Part shown: positions 26,739 to 35,464 of the stretch, piece after piece
Layout of the letters: each line of letters begins with the position of its first letter
Numbering within the stretch: position 1 is the stretch's first letter
NCBI RefSeq assembly: GCF_036250735.1
Contig: NZ_CP109430.1
Location: 744,001 to 808,000, forward strand
Reading direction: 5' to 3'
Source: Streptosporangium sp. NBC_01495
GTDB taxonomy: Bacteria > Actinomycetota > Actinomycetes > Streptosporangiales > Streptosporangiaceae
DNA length: 64,000 bases
Translations under genes and position numbers: made by a program
Notes under the pieces: model-generated
What the model was told of the DNA's origin: nothing
The model's input: the letters and a program-made list of their open reading frames with translations, nothing else
Database searches by the model: none

Positions 26739-27491
26739 TCAGCGGCGTACGGCCGCGAACCGCAGTCTCACGTAGTCGGCCATCCAGCCGGTCTCCCGCC
26801 GTAGGGCGGGGGCGGCCAGCTCGTTCACCCGGCGGAGCAGTGGGTCGACCATCTCCGCGGGCACCTCCTTGAGCAGCGAACCCGCGAACATCCGCACCCA
26901 GTCGGCCGCCCCGCCGGGGCACTCGTCGAGCGGGGTCGGCCGGTCGAAGTATTCCAGCAGGCGGACGGTGAAGCCGCCCTTCTCCAGCCGCGTGGCGTAT
27001 TCGGCGGGGGTGGGGAAGTACCAGGGCAGGCCGGGCTCGGGCAGCCCGTACTCCCGCCAGGCGGTGGACAGCGCCGCCGTCAGCGCGGCGCAGTTGCCCG
27101 CGCCGCCCATCTCGGCCACGAACCGCCCGCCCGGCGTGAGGGCCTCGCGGACGCTGGTGATCACCGCGTCCGGCTCTTGGCCCATCCAGTGCAGGGCGGC
27201 GTTGGAGAAGACCGCGTCGCACGGCTGGGCGACCGTGAAGTTGCGGCCGTCGCCGACGATGAAGTCCAGCCCCGGATGCTGCGCCAGGGCCTTCTCGATC
27301 ATCGCCTGCGATCCGTCGATCCCCAGGACGCGGGCGCCCCGGGAGGTGATCTCGGCCGTCAGCACCCCGGTGCCACAGCCGAGATCCACGATGCGCTCCC
27401 CCGGCTGCGGGTCGAGAAGCTCGACCAGGGGGGCGCCGTGTGCTGAAACGTACCCAAAGCTGCTGTCATAGGCGCGAGCGTTCCACCTCAT
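26739..27491 (-). CDS. Class I SAM-dependent methyltransferase
   Basis: About 250 residues. SAM motif I is IVDLGCGTGVLT, followed by VLGIDGS, DGRNF and AVFSNAALHWM, the pattern of the Methyltransf_11/25 group close to trans-aconitate methyltransferase and to ubiquinone or menaquinone methyltransferases. The start is the ATG at 27491 (MRWNARAYDSSFGYVSAHG), which fits the family's usual N terminus; the ribosome binding site is weak. The substrate is unknown. It lies upstream of the helicase cassette on the same strand, but with its own intergenic gap of 111 bases. Confidence 0.87.
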   Translation of the reverse strand: MRWNARAYDSSFGYVSAHGAPLVELLDPQPGERIVDLGCGTGVLTAEITSRGARVLGIDGSQAMIEKALAQHPGLDFIVGDGRNFTVAQPCDAVFSNAALHWMGQEPDAVITSVREALTPGGRFVAEMGGAGNCAALTAALSTAWREYGLPEPGLPWYFPTPAEYATRLEKGGFTVRLLEYFDRPTPLDECPGGAADWVRMFAGSLLKEVPAEMVDPLLRRVNELAAPALRRETGWMADYVRLRFAAVRR

Positions 27492-27619
27492 CAAGCTCGG
27501 GGTGTCGTATCGCAAGACGATCAGCTCACATTCTGAGACGCGAGGCCTCTTATCGGTACTCTCCAGACACTTTAGAGCCTCTGGGAAGTCGCGACATATC
27601 AGTCTCGGCAGCCTCAGGC

Positions 27620-28681
27620 TCATCTCACCTTCTTGGCCCACTCCCGCTGGAGGTAGGCCCTGGCCCTGTCGATCTCCGGGATGGAGAGGATCACGGGCCT
27701 CGCGCTGGTGGCGGGGAGCTTCGCGGCCAGCTCGTGGTCGAGGGTGCCGCGCATCTGGAGGGCCTCCATCCTGACGGGCCGGGCATATCCCTTCAGGAAC
27801 AGGTTCTGTCCCTTGTCGGAGAACAGGAACTCCTGCCAGAGCCGGGCCGCGGCCGGGTGCGGGGCCTGCCTGTTGATGGCCTGGACGTAGTAGGCGCCGA
27901 GCACCGCGTCGCCGGGAATCGTGACCTTCCACGTCTTGTCCACGGCGGCCCGCTCGGCGTTGTGGTAGTCCCAGTCGACGAGGACCGAGGCCGCCTTGGG
28001 GGTGGCCGCGAGGTTGCCGGCGTTCTTGAGGCGGTGGAAGAACTCCACGCCCCGCTCGGCCCTCGCCTCGCCGCCCCTGAGGGAGACGGCCATCACCCCG
28101 TTGAAGGCCGCGGACACCTCTCGGGGATCGCCGGGCAGCGAGACGCTGTGGCGCGGCTTGAGCAGGTCGGAGAAGGACACGGGGGCCGTGACCTTGCTCG
28201 GGTCGTAGCCGATGGACATGTAGCCGCCGTATCCGGCGTACCAGAAGCCCCTGTGGTCCTTCAGGCGGTCGGGGATGTCCTGCCAGCCCTGGACCCTGTA
28301 CGGGGCGAAGAGGGTGGCCTTGGCGGCGGCGACGTCCATGCTCAGGTCGAACACGTCCGGTTTGAGCGCGGCCGCGGCCGCGATCTCCCTGGCGCTGCTG
28401 GCGTCGGGCTCCAGCTGGTGGACCTTGATCCCGTACTCCTCGGAGAAGGTGTCGATGATCTCGCCGTAGTTCACCCAGTCGCGCGGTAGCGCGATCACCG
28501 TGAGTGCCCCCTCCTTCCTGGCGGCCTCGACGAGGCGCTCCATCGTCGAGAAGCCCTCCTTCAGGGAGGCCGCCTGCGGGTTGAGGGGCGGAAATTGGAC
28601 GTTCTGAGGAGCCGGGGCGCCACATCCGGCGATCGTGGCCGTGAGGATCACGGCGGCTGCGGCGCTGGTACGTACGGTCAC
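27620..28681 (-). CDS. Extracellular solute-binding lipoprotein (ABC transporter type)
   Basis: A 353-residue lipoprotein. The signal peptide ends in TATIAGCG, a clear lipobox with the lipidated cysteine at about residue 20. The mature part has the layout of family 1/8 binding proteins of the PotD/AfuA type (EGALTVIALPRDWVNYGEIIDTF, ALKPDVFDLSMDVAAA, GFWYAGYGGYMSIGYDP), suggesting polyamine, iron(III) or phosphonate capture. No permease or ATPase gene is next to it, so the transporter must be elsewhere or absent. It lies downstream of the 78-residue gene on the same strand. Confidence 0.85.
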   Translation of the reverse strand: MTVRTSAAAAVILTATIAGCGAPAPQNVQFPPLNPQAASLKEGFSTMERLVEAARKEGALTVIALPRDWVNYGEIIDTFSEEYGIKVHQLEPDASSAREIAAAAALKPDVFDLSMDVAAAKATLFAPYRVQGWQDIPDRLKDHRGFWYAGYGGYMSIGYDPSKVTAPVSFSDLLKPRHSVSLPGDPREVSAAFNGVMAVSLRGGEARAERGVEFFHRLKNAGNLAATPKAASVLVDWDYHNAERAAVDKTWKVTIPGDAVLGAYYVQAINRQAPHPAAARLWQEFLFSDKGQNLFLKGYARPVRMEALQMRGTLDHELAAKLPATSARPVILSIPEIDRARAYLQREWAKKVR

Positions 28682-28833
28682 GAACGGAATACTCTCCGCT
28701 GCGATTCGTCTGGTCGAGCAGGCGCGACCCTTCTTAACGAACGGCTTACACGTGTCTTGGCGAGTCGCTTACCCGGCGGGCGCCCAAAGACCGTTCAGGG
28801 GTCGTCCACGCGGGTGCGGGGCTCTTAACGGAT

Positions 28834-29070
28834 TCACGCGCGCGGGCGCGGGGACTCCGGGACGACCTTCGCCGCGGCGAGAGTCTCCTCGTCGATCTCG
28901 ACCAGGGTGCCGTTTCGCCTGCGCACACCGAGCACGCCGTCCCGCCAGAACTCCAGCTCACCCACCGCGTCGCGGAATCCCTCGGGAACCCTTCTCCGAG
29001 TGGTGACTCTTTTGCCCACGTCGGAAGGGGTTATGGTGATGTTCAGGCGAGCGCTGAAACCAAAGACCAC
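28834..29070 (-). CDS. Small SH3-like domain protein, related to the N terminus of a GNAT protein
   Basis: A 78-residue protein. ITPSDVGKRVTTRRRVPEG, then LEFWRDGVLGVRRRNGTLVEIDEETLAAAKVVP, resembles the N-terminal beta-rich domain that precedes the acetyltransferase domain in an actinobacterial family encoded beside the ferredoxin gene fdxA. Here the catalytic part is absent. It diverges from fdxA, as in relatives I remember. Its function is not known. Confidence 0.72.
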   Translation of the reverse strand: MVFGFSARLNITITPSDVGKRVTTRRRVPEGFRDAVGELEFWRDGVLGVRRRNGTLVEIDEETLAAAKVVPESPRPRA

Positions 29071-29179
29071 CGGCTTTTGCCCCCTCCCGTTTCAGACACA
29101 TGGCGGGCACGGCAATACTAGGGCTTAGCAACTCGCGGTCGAAGTCGTGCCTAGGTGCGTAAAGAAGAAGGAGCCCGAG

Positions 29180-29506
29180 GTGACCTACGTCATCGCGCAG
29201 CCTTGCGTGGACGTCCTGGACAAGGCGTGCATCGAGGAGTGCCCCGTCGATTGCATCTACGAGGGTGAGCGGATGCTCTACATCCACCCCGACGAATGCG
29301 TCGACTGCGGCGCGTGCGAACCGGTCTGTCCGGTAGAGGCCATCTTCTACGAGGACGACCTTCCCGAGCAGTGGAAGGACTTTTACAAGGCGAACGTGGA
29401 CTTCTTCGAGGACCTGGGATCGCCCGGCGGCGCCTCCAAGGTCGGCAAGATCGAGAAGGACCACCCGGTCGTCGCGGTCCTGCCCCCGCAGGCCGAGAGC
29501 CACTAG
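29180..29506 (+). CDS. fdxA: 7Fe-8S ferredoxin
   Basis: A 108-residue ferredoxin that carries electrons in the cytoplasm, for example to cytochromes P450 or oxidoreductases. The first cluster region is [19 protein letters not shown], in which the cysteines are spaced for a 3Fe-4S cluster; the second is [14 protein letters not shown], a standard 4Fe-4S motif. GTG 29180 is the start (MTYVIAQPC) because AAGGAG lies 5-8 bases upstream; an earlier in-frame codon would give an unusual extension. A strong hairpin follows the stop codon. Confidence 0.95.
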   Translation: MTYVIAQPCVDVLDKACIEECPVDCIYEGERMLYIHPDECVDCGACEPVCPVEAIFYEDDLPEQWKDFYKANVDFFEDLGSPGGASKVGKIEKDHPVVAVLPPQAESH

Positions 29507-29518
29507 GAGCCGGTGCCG

Positions 29519-29547
29519 GAGGGGACGGTCACGACGGCCGTCCCCTC
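29519..29547 (+). terminator. Terminator hairpin after fdxA
   Basis: GAGGGGACGG (29519-29528) pairs perfectly with CCGTCCCCTC (29538-29547), 12 bases after the fdxA stop. The short T-containing tail is weak. Confidence 0.8.
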
Positions 29548-29649
29548 GCATCGTCATCGGCAGACCCGTTCCAGTGAAGGACGACGGCTGATCACCATGA
29601 ACGCCATTTCCGACCGGTCGCAGGCCCCGAGTGTTTCGGTGAGGCCCCG

Positions 29650-30729
29650 ATGAACGGTCTGCCGGACTTCCCGTGGGACCGGCTCACGCCGCTGAAGGAG
29701 CTCGCGGCGTCGCACCCCGACGGGATCGTCGACCTGTCGGTGGGCACGCCCGTCGACCCGGTGCCCGCCGTCGTGCGGCAGGCTCTCGCGGACGCCTCGG
29801 ACAGTCCCGGATACCCGCTGACGTACGGCACCGAGCGCCTCCGCTCGGCCGCCGCCGGGTGGCTGCGGCGCAGGCACGGCGTGATCCTCGACCAGGCGAA
29901 CGTGCTGCCGCTGATCGGTTCCAAGGAGTTCGTGGCCTGGCTGCCGACGCTGCTCGGCGTCGGCCCCGGGCAGCGGGTGATCCTCCCCGAGCTGGCCTAC
30001 CCCACCTACGACGTGGGAGCGCGCATCGCGGGCGCCGAGCCGTACGCCACCGACGGGCTGCTCGGGCTCGGGCCCGAGCGGGTGCCGCTGGTCTGGGTGA
30101 ACTCCCCGTCCAACCCGACCGGCAGGGTGCTGCCCGCCGAGCACCTGCGCAAGGTCGTCTCGTGGGCGCGCGAGCACGGCGCGGTCGTGGCCTCCGACGA
30201 GTGCTACATCGAGCTGGGCTGGGAGGAGCGGCCGGTCTCGATCCTGCACCCGGACGTCTGCGGCGGCTCGCACGAGGGCCTGCTCGCGGTGCACTCGCTG
30301 TCCAAGCGCTCCAACCTGGCCGGTTACCGTGCCGGATTCGTCGCGGGCGACCCCGTGCTGGTCAAGCGGCTGCTGGAGATACGCAAGCACGCCGGCATGA
30401 TCATGCCCGCGCCGGTCCAGGCGGCGATGGCCGTCGCCCTGGACGACGACGAGCACGCCGACGAGCAGCGGGCCCGCTACGCCGCCCGCCGCGCGGCGCT
30501 CCGTCCCGCCCTGGAGGCGGCCGGCTGGAAGATCGAGCACTCCACCGCGGGCCTGTACCTGTGGGCGTCCAACGGGGCGGGCTGCTGGGACCAGGTCCGC
30601 GCGCTGGCCGACAGGGGAATCCTGGTGGCGCCCGGTGACTTCTACGGGACCGCGGGCGACCGGCACATCAGGATCGCCATGACGGCCGGCGACGAACGCG
30701 TCGGTGCGGCGGTGCGCCGCCTCCAGTAG
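29650..30729 (+). CDS. dapC: Succinyldiaminopimelate transaminase
   Basis: A 359-residue class I/II aminotransferase using PLP. It makes N-succinyl-LL-diaminopimelate from the keto compound in the succinylase route to DAP and lysine. VNSPSNPTGRVLP, SDECYIELGWEE and the PLP-lysine segment SLSKRSNLAGYR are all present, as is the C-terminal arginine region HIRIAMT. The presence of dapD and dapE within 5 kb supports DapC. ATG 29650 is preceded by a weak GGCC-rich leader. Confidence 0.93.
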   Translation: MNGLPDFPWDRLTPLKELAASHPDGIVDLSVGTPVDPVPAVVRQALADASDSPGYPLTYGTERLRSAAAGWLRRRHGVILDQANVLPLIGSKEFVAWLPTLLGVGPGQRVILPELAYPTYDVGARIAGAEPYATDGLLGLGPERVPLVWVNSPSNPTGRVLPAEHLRKVVSWAREHGAVVASDECYIELGWEERPVSILHPDVCGGSHEGLLAVHSLSKRSNLAGYRAGFVAGDPVLVKRLLEIRKHAGMIMPAPVQAAMAVALDDDEHADEQRARYAARRAALRPALEAAGWKIEHSTAGLYLWASNGAGCWDQVRALADRGILVAPGDFYGTAGDRHIRIAMTAGDERVGAAVRRLQ

Positions 30730-30740
30730 GATCGCGCGGC

Positions 30741-31418
30741 ATGACCCCCGAGGTCGCCGTGATACTCGGACTGAGTGTGGCCACGCTCGTCCTGCTGTTC
30801 GTCGCGTTCTTCGCGACGACGCGTCAGGACACGGAGGCCGGCGAGTCCGAGCGTTCCGGCGAGACCCCCCTCCCCTCGGTTGAGGCCGCGCAGCCGCCGG
30901 CCCAACCGTCCACGGGCCATGTCGGCATCGACTACCCCGACCCTCGCACGATCAAGGTCGGCGACACGATCGAGTGCCGGGGGGTCCGCAGCAGGGTCCT
31001 CGGCGCCCTGTACCTGTCGTGGCAGGGCAGCCAGTGGACCGAATACCTCCTCGACGACGGCACCCGCCGCTACCAGTGGCTGTCGATCCAGATGCGCGCC
31101 GGCCTGGCCGCCGGTGATCCGCCGCACCTGGAGGTGCTGCTGTGGACGCCGGTGCCCACGGAGGGCATGATCCCTGCCAAGGCCACGCTGAGCGTCGAGG
31201 GGGTCGACTTCTTCCCCGTCGACCGGGGCACCGCGGCCTTCCGCGGGGAGGGCGTCACCTCGATGCCCGAGCGGGGCCTGCTCGACTTCGCCGACTACCG
31301 GGCCGCCGACGGCCGCCTGCTCAGCTTCGAACGCCTCCAGGGCAAGCGCTGGAGCGCCTCCCACGCCCAGTCCCTGGCCCCCGGGACGATCAGGATCGAG
31401 AAGAAAAAGGGCGGCTAG
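30741..31418 (+). CDS. Membrane-anchored DUF4178-like protein
   Basis: A 225-residue protein with one N-terminal membrane helix (VAVILGLSVATLVLLFVAFFA), a Pro/Glu/Ser-rich linker and a beta-rich domain (IKVGDTIECRGVRSRVLGALYLSWQGSQWTEYLLDDGTRRYQWLSI) that resembles DUF4178. Function unknown. It starts 12 bases after dapC and its stop overlaps the convergent 31415-32239 gene by four bases. Confidence 0.75.
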   Translation: MTPEVAVILGLSVATLVLLFVAFFATTRQDTEAGESERSGETPLPSVEAAQPPAQPSTGHVGIDYPDPRTIKVGDTIECRGVRSRVLGALYLSWQGSQWTEYLLDDGTRRYQWLSIQMRAGLAAGDPPHLEVLLWTPVPTEGMIPAKATLSVEGVDFFPVDRGTAAFRGEGVTSMPERGLLDFADYRAADGRLLSFERLQGKRWSASHAQSLAPGTIRIEKKKGG

Positions 31419-32239
31419 GACAACTCGACCTTCTTGACGGAGGATTTCGGGTCGGCCTTCCAACCGTCGTGACTTTTCGCGGCCACCCACGACTGGCCGT
31501 CGTAGCGGATCCTGGCGAGCCCGAACGTCTTGGCGTGGGCGATCGACCAGGCCGCCACCAGCCAGCCGCGCCTGCGCGAGGGTGCCTCGAAGGTGTCGCC
31601 CGGTCCGAGCGCCCTGGCGAGCCTGCGCTCCGCCCCGCGCGCGTCGGGGAGAGGGGTCTTGCCCGTCGGGGCGGGAAACCAGCAGTGCACCGCCTTGGGC
31701 ACGCGCCCGGTGAACGCCGCGGCGAGGATCTTCCCGTCGTCCTCGTGCTGGGCGTACGCCGTCCCGTCGGCCGAGCGCTGCACCTCCTGGGCCGCCTCGT
31801 GGAGCGGCAGTTTCCGGTAGTTCTTCACCTTCACCAGCGCGGTGAAGAACTTCCCCGAGGCGTAGACGGGGTCGATGAGCTGCTCGGGCCTGCCCCACCC
31901 CTGGGAGGGGCGCTGCTGGAACACGCCGACCGAGTCGCGGTCGCCGCCCCTCAGGTTCTCCAGCTTGGACTCCTGGATGCCGGTGGCGTAGGCGATCACC
32001 ACGGCCCGCTCGGGCAGTTTCCTGCGGGCCGCCACGGCCGCGATGACCGCCGCCACCTTCGCCTGTTCGATGTCCAGGTCCAGCGAGCCCTCCGGTGTCG
32101 TGATCTTGCATCCCTCGCCGAGGTCGACCAGCGGTGCCACCCTCCTGAGCAAGCTGAAGAGACCCACGGTGATGGCCACCGCGAGCACGGTCACGATCGC
32201 GATGATCGCGATAACCCCTTTTGAGAAGCGCCCTGGCAC
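31415..32239 (-). CDS. Membrane-anchored lysozyme-like / transglycosylase-like protein
   Basis: About 274 residues: one N-terminal membrane helix (GVIAIIAIVTVLAVAITVGLF), then a segment typical of the lysozyme-like fold used by lytic transglycosylases (VIAYATGIQESKLENL with the putative catalytic Glu, GDRDSVGVFQQRPSQGWG, and VYASGKFFTALVKV). Homologues are sometimes labelled heavy-metal transporters, for which I see no evidence. A role in peptidoglycan turnover is inferred. GTG 32239 is used; a TTG two codons upstream is possible. It is divergent from dapD, 69 bases away. Confidence 0.75.
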   Translation of the reverse strand: MPGRFSKGVIAIIAIVTVLAVAITVGLFSLLRRVAPLVDLGEGCKITTPEGSLDLDIEQAKVAAVIAAVAARRKLPERAVVIAYATGIQESKLENLRGGDRDSVGVFQQRPSQGWGRPEQLIDPVYASGKFFTALVKVKNYRKLPLHEAAQEVQRSADGTAYAQHEDDGKILAAAFTGRVPKAVHCWFPAPTGKTPLPDARGAERRLARALGPGDTFEAPSRRRGWLVAAWSIAHAKTFGLARIRYDGQSWVAAKSHDGWKADPKSSVKKVELS

Positions 32240-32308
32240 GGTCAAGAACCTACAGGTCCCCAGCGATTGCGCGGGTTGGCGGAACGTCGTGAACGTAGGC
32301 TCCGGGCC

Positions 32309-33163
32309 ATGATCCAGAGCGATGCCAGCCCGCTGCCCGCGGCCGTCGACGAGCTGTGGTGGCGCAGGGCCGAGTTGAGTCCCGCCGACACCGAGGCGCG
32401 CGCCGTCGTCGTGAGCGCGGTGGACATGCTCGACAGCGGCAAGGCCCGGGTGGCCGAGGTCTCCCGTACCGGCGAGGTGGTCGTGGACGAGCGCGCCCGG
32501 CGGGCCGTCATGCTCGCGTTCCGGGTGCTCGGCGCGGCCAGGTCCCAGGTGGGCGACTTCCACCATCACGACCGGGTCCCGCTGAAGACCTCCGTCGAGG
32601 GGGTACGCGTCGTGCCGGGGGCGATCGCCCGCTGGGGCTCCTACCTGGCGCCGGGCGTCGTGTTGATGCCCTCGTTCGTCGACATCGGAGCCCACGTGGA
32701 CGAGGGCAGCACGGTGGGCACGTGGGCCTCGATCGGCTCGTGCGCCCAGATCGGCAGGAACGTCCACCTGTCCGGGGGAGCGGGCGTCGGGGAGACCGGC
32801 GGCCGGGACGGCGCGGAGGACTCCCGCGCCATTGGGGAGCCGCCCCGGGCGGTGCCCGCGATCGTCGAGGACGGCGCGCTGATCGGCGGCCGGGCCGTGA
32901 TCACCGACGGGGCCCGCGTGGGCCGGGGCGCCGTGATCGCCGCCGGGACGATCCTGTCGGCCTCGACCCCGGTCGTCGACGCGCGGACGGGCGAGGAACT
33001 GGACCGCGGGCGCGTCCCCGGCTGGTGCGTGGCGACCGGAGGCACCCACCGGCGCGAGTTTCCCGGCGGCGCCTTCGGCCTGAGCTGCGTCCTGGTGCTC
33101 GAGCGCCTGGCGGAGGGCCACAGGCCCGGCAGGGCCGAACTCGACCGGATCCTGCACGGATAG
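32309..33163 (+). CDS. dapD: Tetrahydrodipicolinate N-succinyltransferase
   Basis: A 284-residue acyltransferase with hexapeptide-repeat left-handed beta-helix fold. It adds succinyl to tetrahydrodipicolinate, the first step of the succinylase branch to diaminopimelate and lysine. Repeats are seen as VVLMPSFVDIGAHVDEGSTVGTWASIGSCAQIGRNVHLSGGAGVG, followed by EDGALIGGRAVITDGARVGRGAVIAAG. A charged, Gly-rich insertion (ETGGRDGAEDSRAIGEPPR) sits where other DapDs have a short loop. ATG 32309 gives the standard N terminus. Confidence 0.9.
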   Translation: MIQSDASPLPAAVDELWWRRAELSPADTEARAVVVSAVDMLDSGKARVAEVSRTGEVVVDERARRAVMLAFRVLGAARSQVGDFHHHDRVPLKTSVEGVRVVPGAIARWGSYLAPGVVLMPSFVDIGAHVDEGSTVGTWASIGSCAQIGRNVHLSGGAGVGETGGRDGAEDSRAIGEPPRAVPAIVEDGALIGGRAVITDGARVGRGAVIAAGTILSASTPVVDARTGEELDRGRVPGWCVATGGTHRREFPGGAFGLSCVLVLERLAEGHRPGRAELDRILHG

Positions 33164-33370
33164 GGGCGTCGGTGGCCGGACCGATCGAATCCCGCGAGTG
33201 TGCGGCCGGGGCCGGGGCCGGTCGGACTCGGCGAAGGTACGGCAGGGCCGGGATCGTTGGATTCTCCTGAGGATGGACGGGTCTAGATCGGTCGAATTAA
33301 GCACAGAACGGGCGGGTTTCTCGCGAGGCCGGACTCGGCCGGATCCCGTGCGGGCACTAGGGTCGCGGGC

Positions 33371-34432
33371 ATGAGTACGCGTCTGGACCTCACACAGGAT
33401 GTCGGGGAGCTCACCGCCCGGATCGTGGACGTCGAGTCGGTCAGCGGCGGTGAGAAGGCCCTGGCCGACGCCGTGGAGGAGGCACTGCGTCCGCTCCGGC
33501 ACCTGGCCGTCGAGCGCGACGGCGAGTCGATCGTGGCCCGCACCCGCCTGGGCCGCGGCGAGCGGGTGGTGATCGCCGGACACCTCGACACCGTCCCCGT
33601 CGTCGGCAACCTGCCCAGCCGGGTCGAGGGCGATCGGCTGTACGGCTGCGGCACCTCGGACATGAAGGCCGGTGTCGCGGTCGCCCTGAAACTGGCGGCC
33701 GCTCTTTCCGAGCCCAGCAGGGACGTGACCTACGTCTTCTACGACTGCGAGGAGATCGAGTCCGAGCGCAACGGCCTGCTCCGGCTCAGCCGCAGGCATC
33801 CCGACTGGCTCGCCGGGGACTTCGCGGTGCTCATGGAGCCCACCGACGGCGTGATCGAGGGCGGCTGTCAGGGCACGCTCCGGGCCCAGGTCGTCATCCG
33901 GGGCAAGCGGTCGCACAGTGCCAGGTCCTGGTTCGGGGTCAACGCCATCCACGCCGCCCAGCCGGTGCTCGCGATCCTGAACGCCTACGAGGCCAGGCTT
34001 CCCGTCGTGGACGGGCTGGAGTACCACGAGGGCCTGAACGCGGTGGGCATCGGCGGCGGCGTCGCGGGCAACGTGATCCCGGACGAGTGCGTGGTGACCG
34101 TGAACTACCGATTCGCCCCCGACCTGTCGCTGGACGACGCGCGCGCCCACGTGAGCGAGGTGTTCGAGGGGTACGAGGTCCGCTTCACCGACGCCGCCCC
34201 CGCCGCGCGGCCCGGCCTGACCCATCCGACGGCGCTGGCCTTCGTCCACGCCGTCGGCGGCACGCCGCGGGCCAAGCTCGGCTGGACCGACGTCTCGCTC
34301 TTCTCCGGCCTGGGCGTGCCCGCGGTCAACTACGGTCCCGGCGATCCGAATCTGGCGCACCAGAAGGACGAGTTCGTCTCGTTGAAGAAGATCGCCGACT
34401 GCGAGCGCGGAATGCTCGGCTGGCTGTCCTGA
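33371..34432 (+). CDS. dapE: Succinyl-diaminopimelate desuccinylase
   Basis: A 353-residue M20-family zinc hydrolase that removes succinate from N-succinyl-LL-DAP. Metal ligands are seen in AGHLDTVPVV, CGTSDMKAGVAV, YDCEEIES (catalytic and bridging Glu) and the late histidine in YGPGDPNLAHQKDE. Together with dapC and dapD it completes the succinylase segment of lysine and peptidoglycan precursor synthesis. The 207-base gap upstream has no recognised gene. Confidence 0.94.
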   Translation: MSTRLDLTQDVGELTARIVDVESVSGGEKALADAVEEALRPLRHLAVERDGESIVARTRLGRGERVVIAGHLDTVPVVGNLPSRVEGDRLYGCGTSDMKAGVAVALKLAAALSEPSRDVTYVFYDCEEIESERNGLLRLSRRHPDWLAGDFAVLMEPTDGVIEGGCQGTLRAQVVIRGKRSHSARSWFGVNAIHAAQPVLAILNAYEARLPVVDGLEYHEGLNAVGIGGGVAGNVIPDECVVTVNYRFAPDLSLDDARAHVSEVFEGYEVRFTDAAPAARPGLTHPTALAFVHAVGGTPRAKLGWTDVSLFSGLGVPAVNYGPGDPNLAHQKDEFVSLKKIADCERGMLGWLS

Positions 34433-34504
34433 AAGAGGCCGGTGTGCCTGTTCGCGGCGGGCGCGGGCCTCGACGCGCGAGAGCCGGGAGGGGCGGGGCA
34501 CAAA

Positions 34505-34552
34505 TGAAAGTGGCTTTCCTCGCCGGCCATTTGGCGGGGAAAGCCACTTTCA
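34505..34552. terminator. 20-bp hairpin between dapE and the LOG genes
   Basis: 15 perfect pairs (34505-34519 with 34538-34552), one U-G pair and CGCC/GGCG inside, with the loop GGCCATTT. It lies 70 bases after dapE and is symmetrical, so it can act on either strand. Confidence 0.8.
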
Positions 34553-34651
34553 GTCCCGAGCAGCACCCTCGGCAGTTAGACGCGCACTGTTCAAAGTCCG
34601 GTTCCATGTTTTCGTAGAGATTTTTCAAGATTTTTATGGGACGGCGCTACG

Positions 34652-35455
34652 GTGACCCGCATGAAGAAAACACGTCCGGAACGTCGCCAGGGAGCCGCCG
34701 TGGTTCGCGGCGATCTCGTCTCCGACTCCACCCACGACCAGCGGCTTCTTGATCGAAGGGGTCCGGCCGACTGGCTGCACATGGATCCGTGGCGGGTGCT
34801 GCGCATCCAGGCCGAGTTCGTGGAGGGCTTCGGCCAGCTCGCCGAACTGCCCCAGGCGGTGACCGTCTTCGGATCCGCGCGCACCCCCGTGGACAGTCCC
34901 GAGTACGAGATGGGGATCCAGCTGGGCCGGAAGCTGTCCGAGGCGGGCTACGCCGTGATCACCGGTGGCGGCCCCGGCTGCATGGAGGCCGCCAACAAAG
35001 GGGCCGTGGAGGCGGACGGCATCTCGGTGGGCCTGGGCATCGAGCTGCCCTTCGAGCAGAGCATGAACGAGTACGTCGACCTCGGCATCGAGTTCCGCTA
35101 CTTCTTCGTCCGCAAGACCATGTTCGTGAAGTACTCCTGCGGATTCGTCACGCTGCCCGGCGGTTTCGGCACCATGGACGAGCTCTTCGAGGCGCTCACC
35201 CTGGTCCAGACCCAGAAGGTCACCTCTTTCCCCGTGGTGCTGATGGGGACGGAGTTCTGGGGCGGCCTGATCGACTGGATCAAGAACACCCTCGTGGGGA
35301 CGGGCAAGATCTCTCCGGCGGATGTGGATCTCATTCACGTCACCGACGACGTGGACGAGGCGGTCCGGATCATCACGGAGGCCGACAACAAGAGGGGCGG
35401 TCAACTGGAAGGCGAGCGGAAGGCGGTCATGACCACGGTCGGCGATGCCGAATAG
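34652..35455 (+). CDS. LOG-family Rossmann-fold hydrolase (TIGR00730), first copy
   Basis: A 267-residue cytokinin-riboside 5'-monophosphate phosphoribohydrolase-like protein, related to plant LOG and to M. tuberculosis Rv1205. GGGPGCMEAANKGA binds phosphate and PGGFGTMDELFE is the catalytic PGGxGTxxE motif. An N-terminal extension of about 70 residues precedes the domain. It would release free base from nucleoside monophosphates, with an unknown bacterial purpose. GTG 34652 or ATG 34661 may be the start. A second, shorter LOG gene follows after 9 bases. Confidence 0.9.
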   Translation: MTRMKKTRPERRQGAAVVRGDLVSDSTHDQRLLDRRGPADWLHMDPWRVLRIQAEFVEGFGQLAELPQAVTVFGSARTPVDSPEYEMGIQLGRKLSEAGYAVITGGGPGCMEAANKGAVEADGISVGLGIELPFEQSMNEYVDLGIEFRYFFVRKTMFVKYSCGFVTLPGGFGTMDELFEALTLVQTQKVTSFPVVLMGTEFWGGLIDWIKNTLVGTGKISPADVDLIHVTDDVDEAVRIITEADNKRGGQLEGERKAVMTTVGDAE

Positions 35456-35464
35456 GGTCAGTGC

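Noticed and set aside
31415..34501. 1028-residue minus-strand frame running across dapD and dapE
   Set aside because: Only the part at 31415-32239 has domain logic; the rest is the shadow of dapD and dapE on the plus strand.
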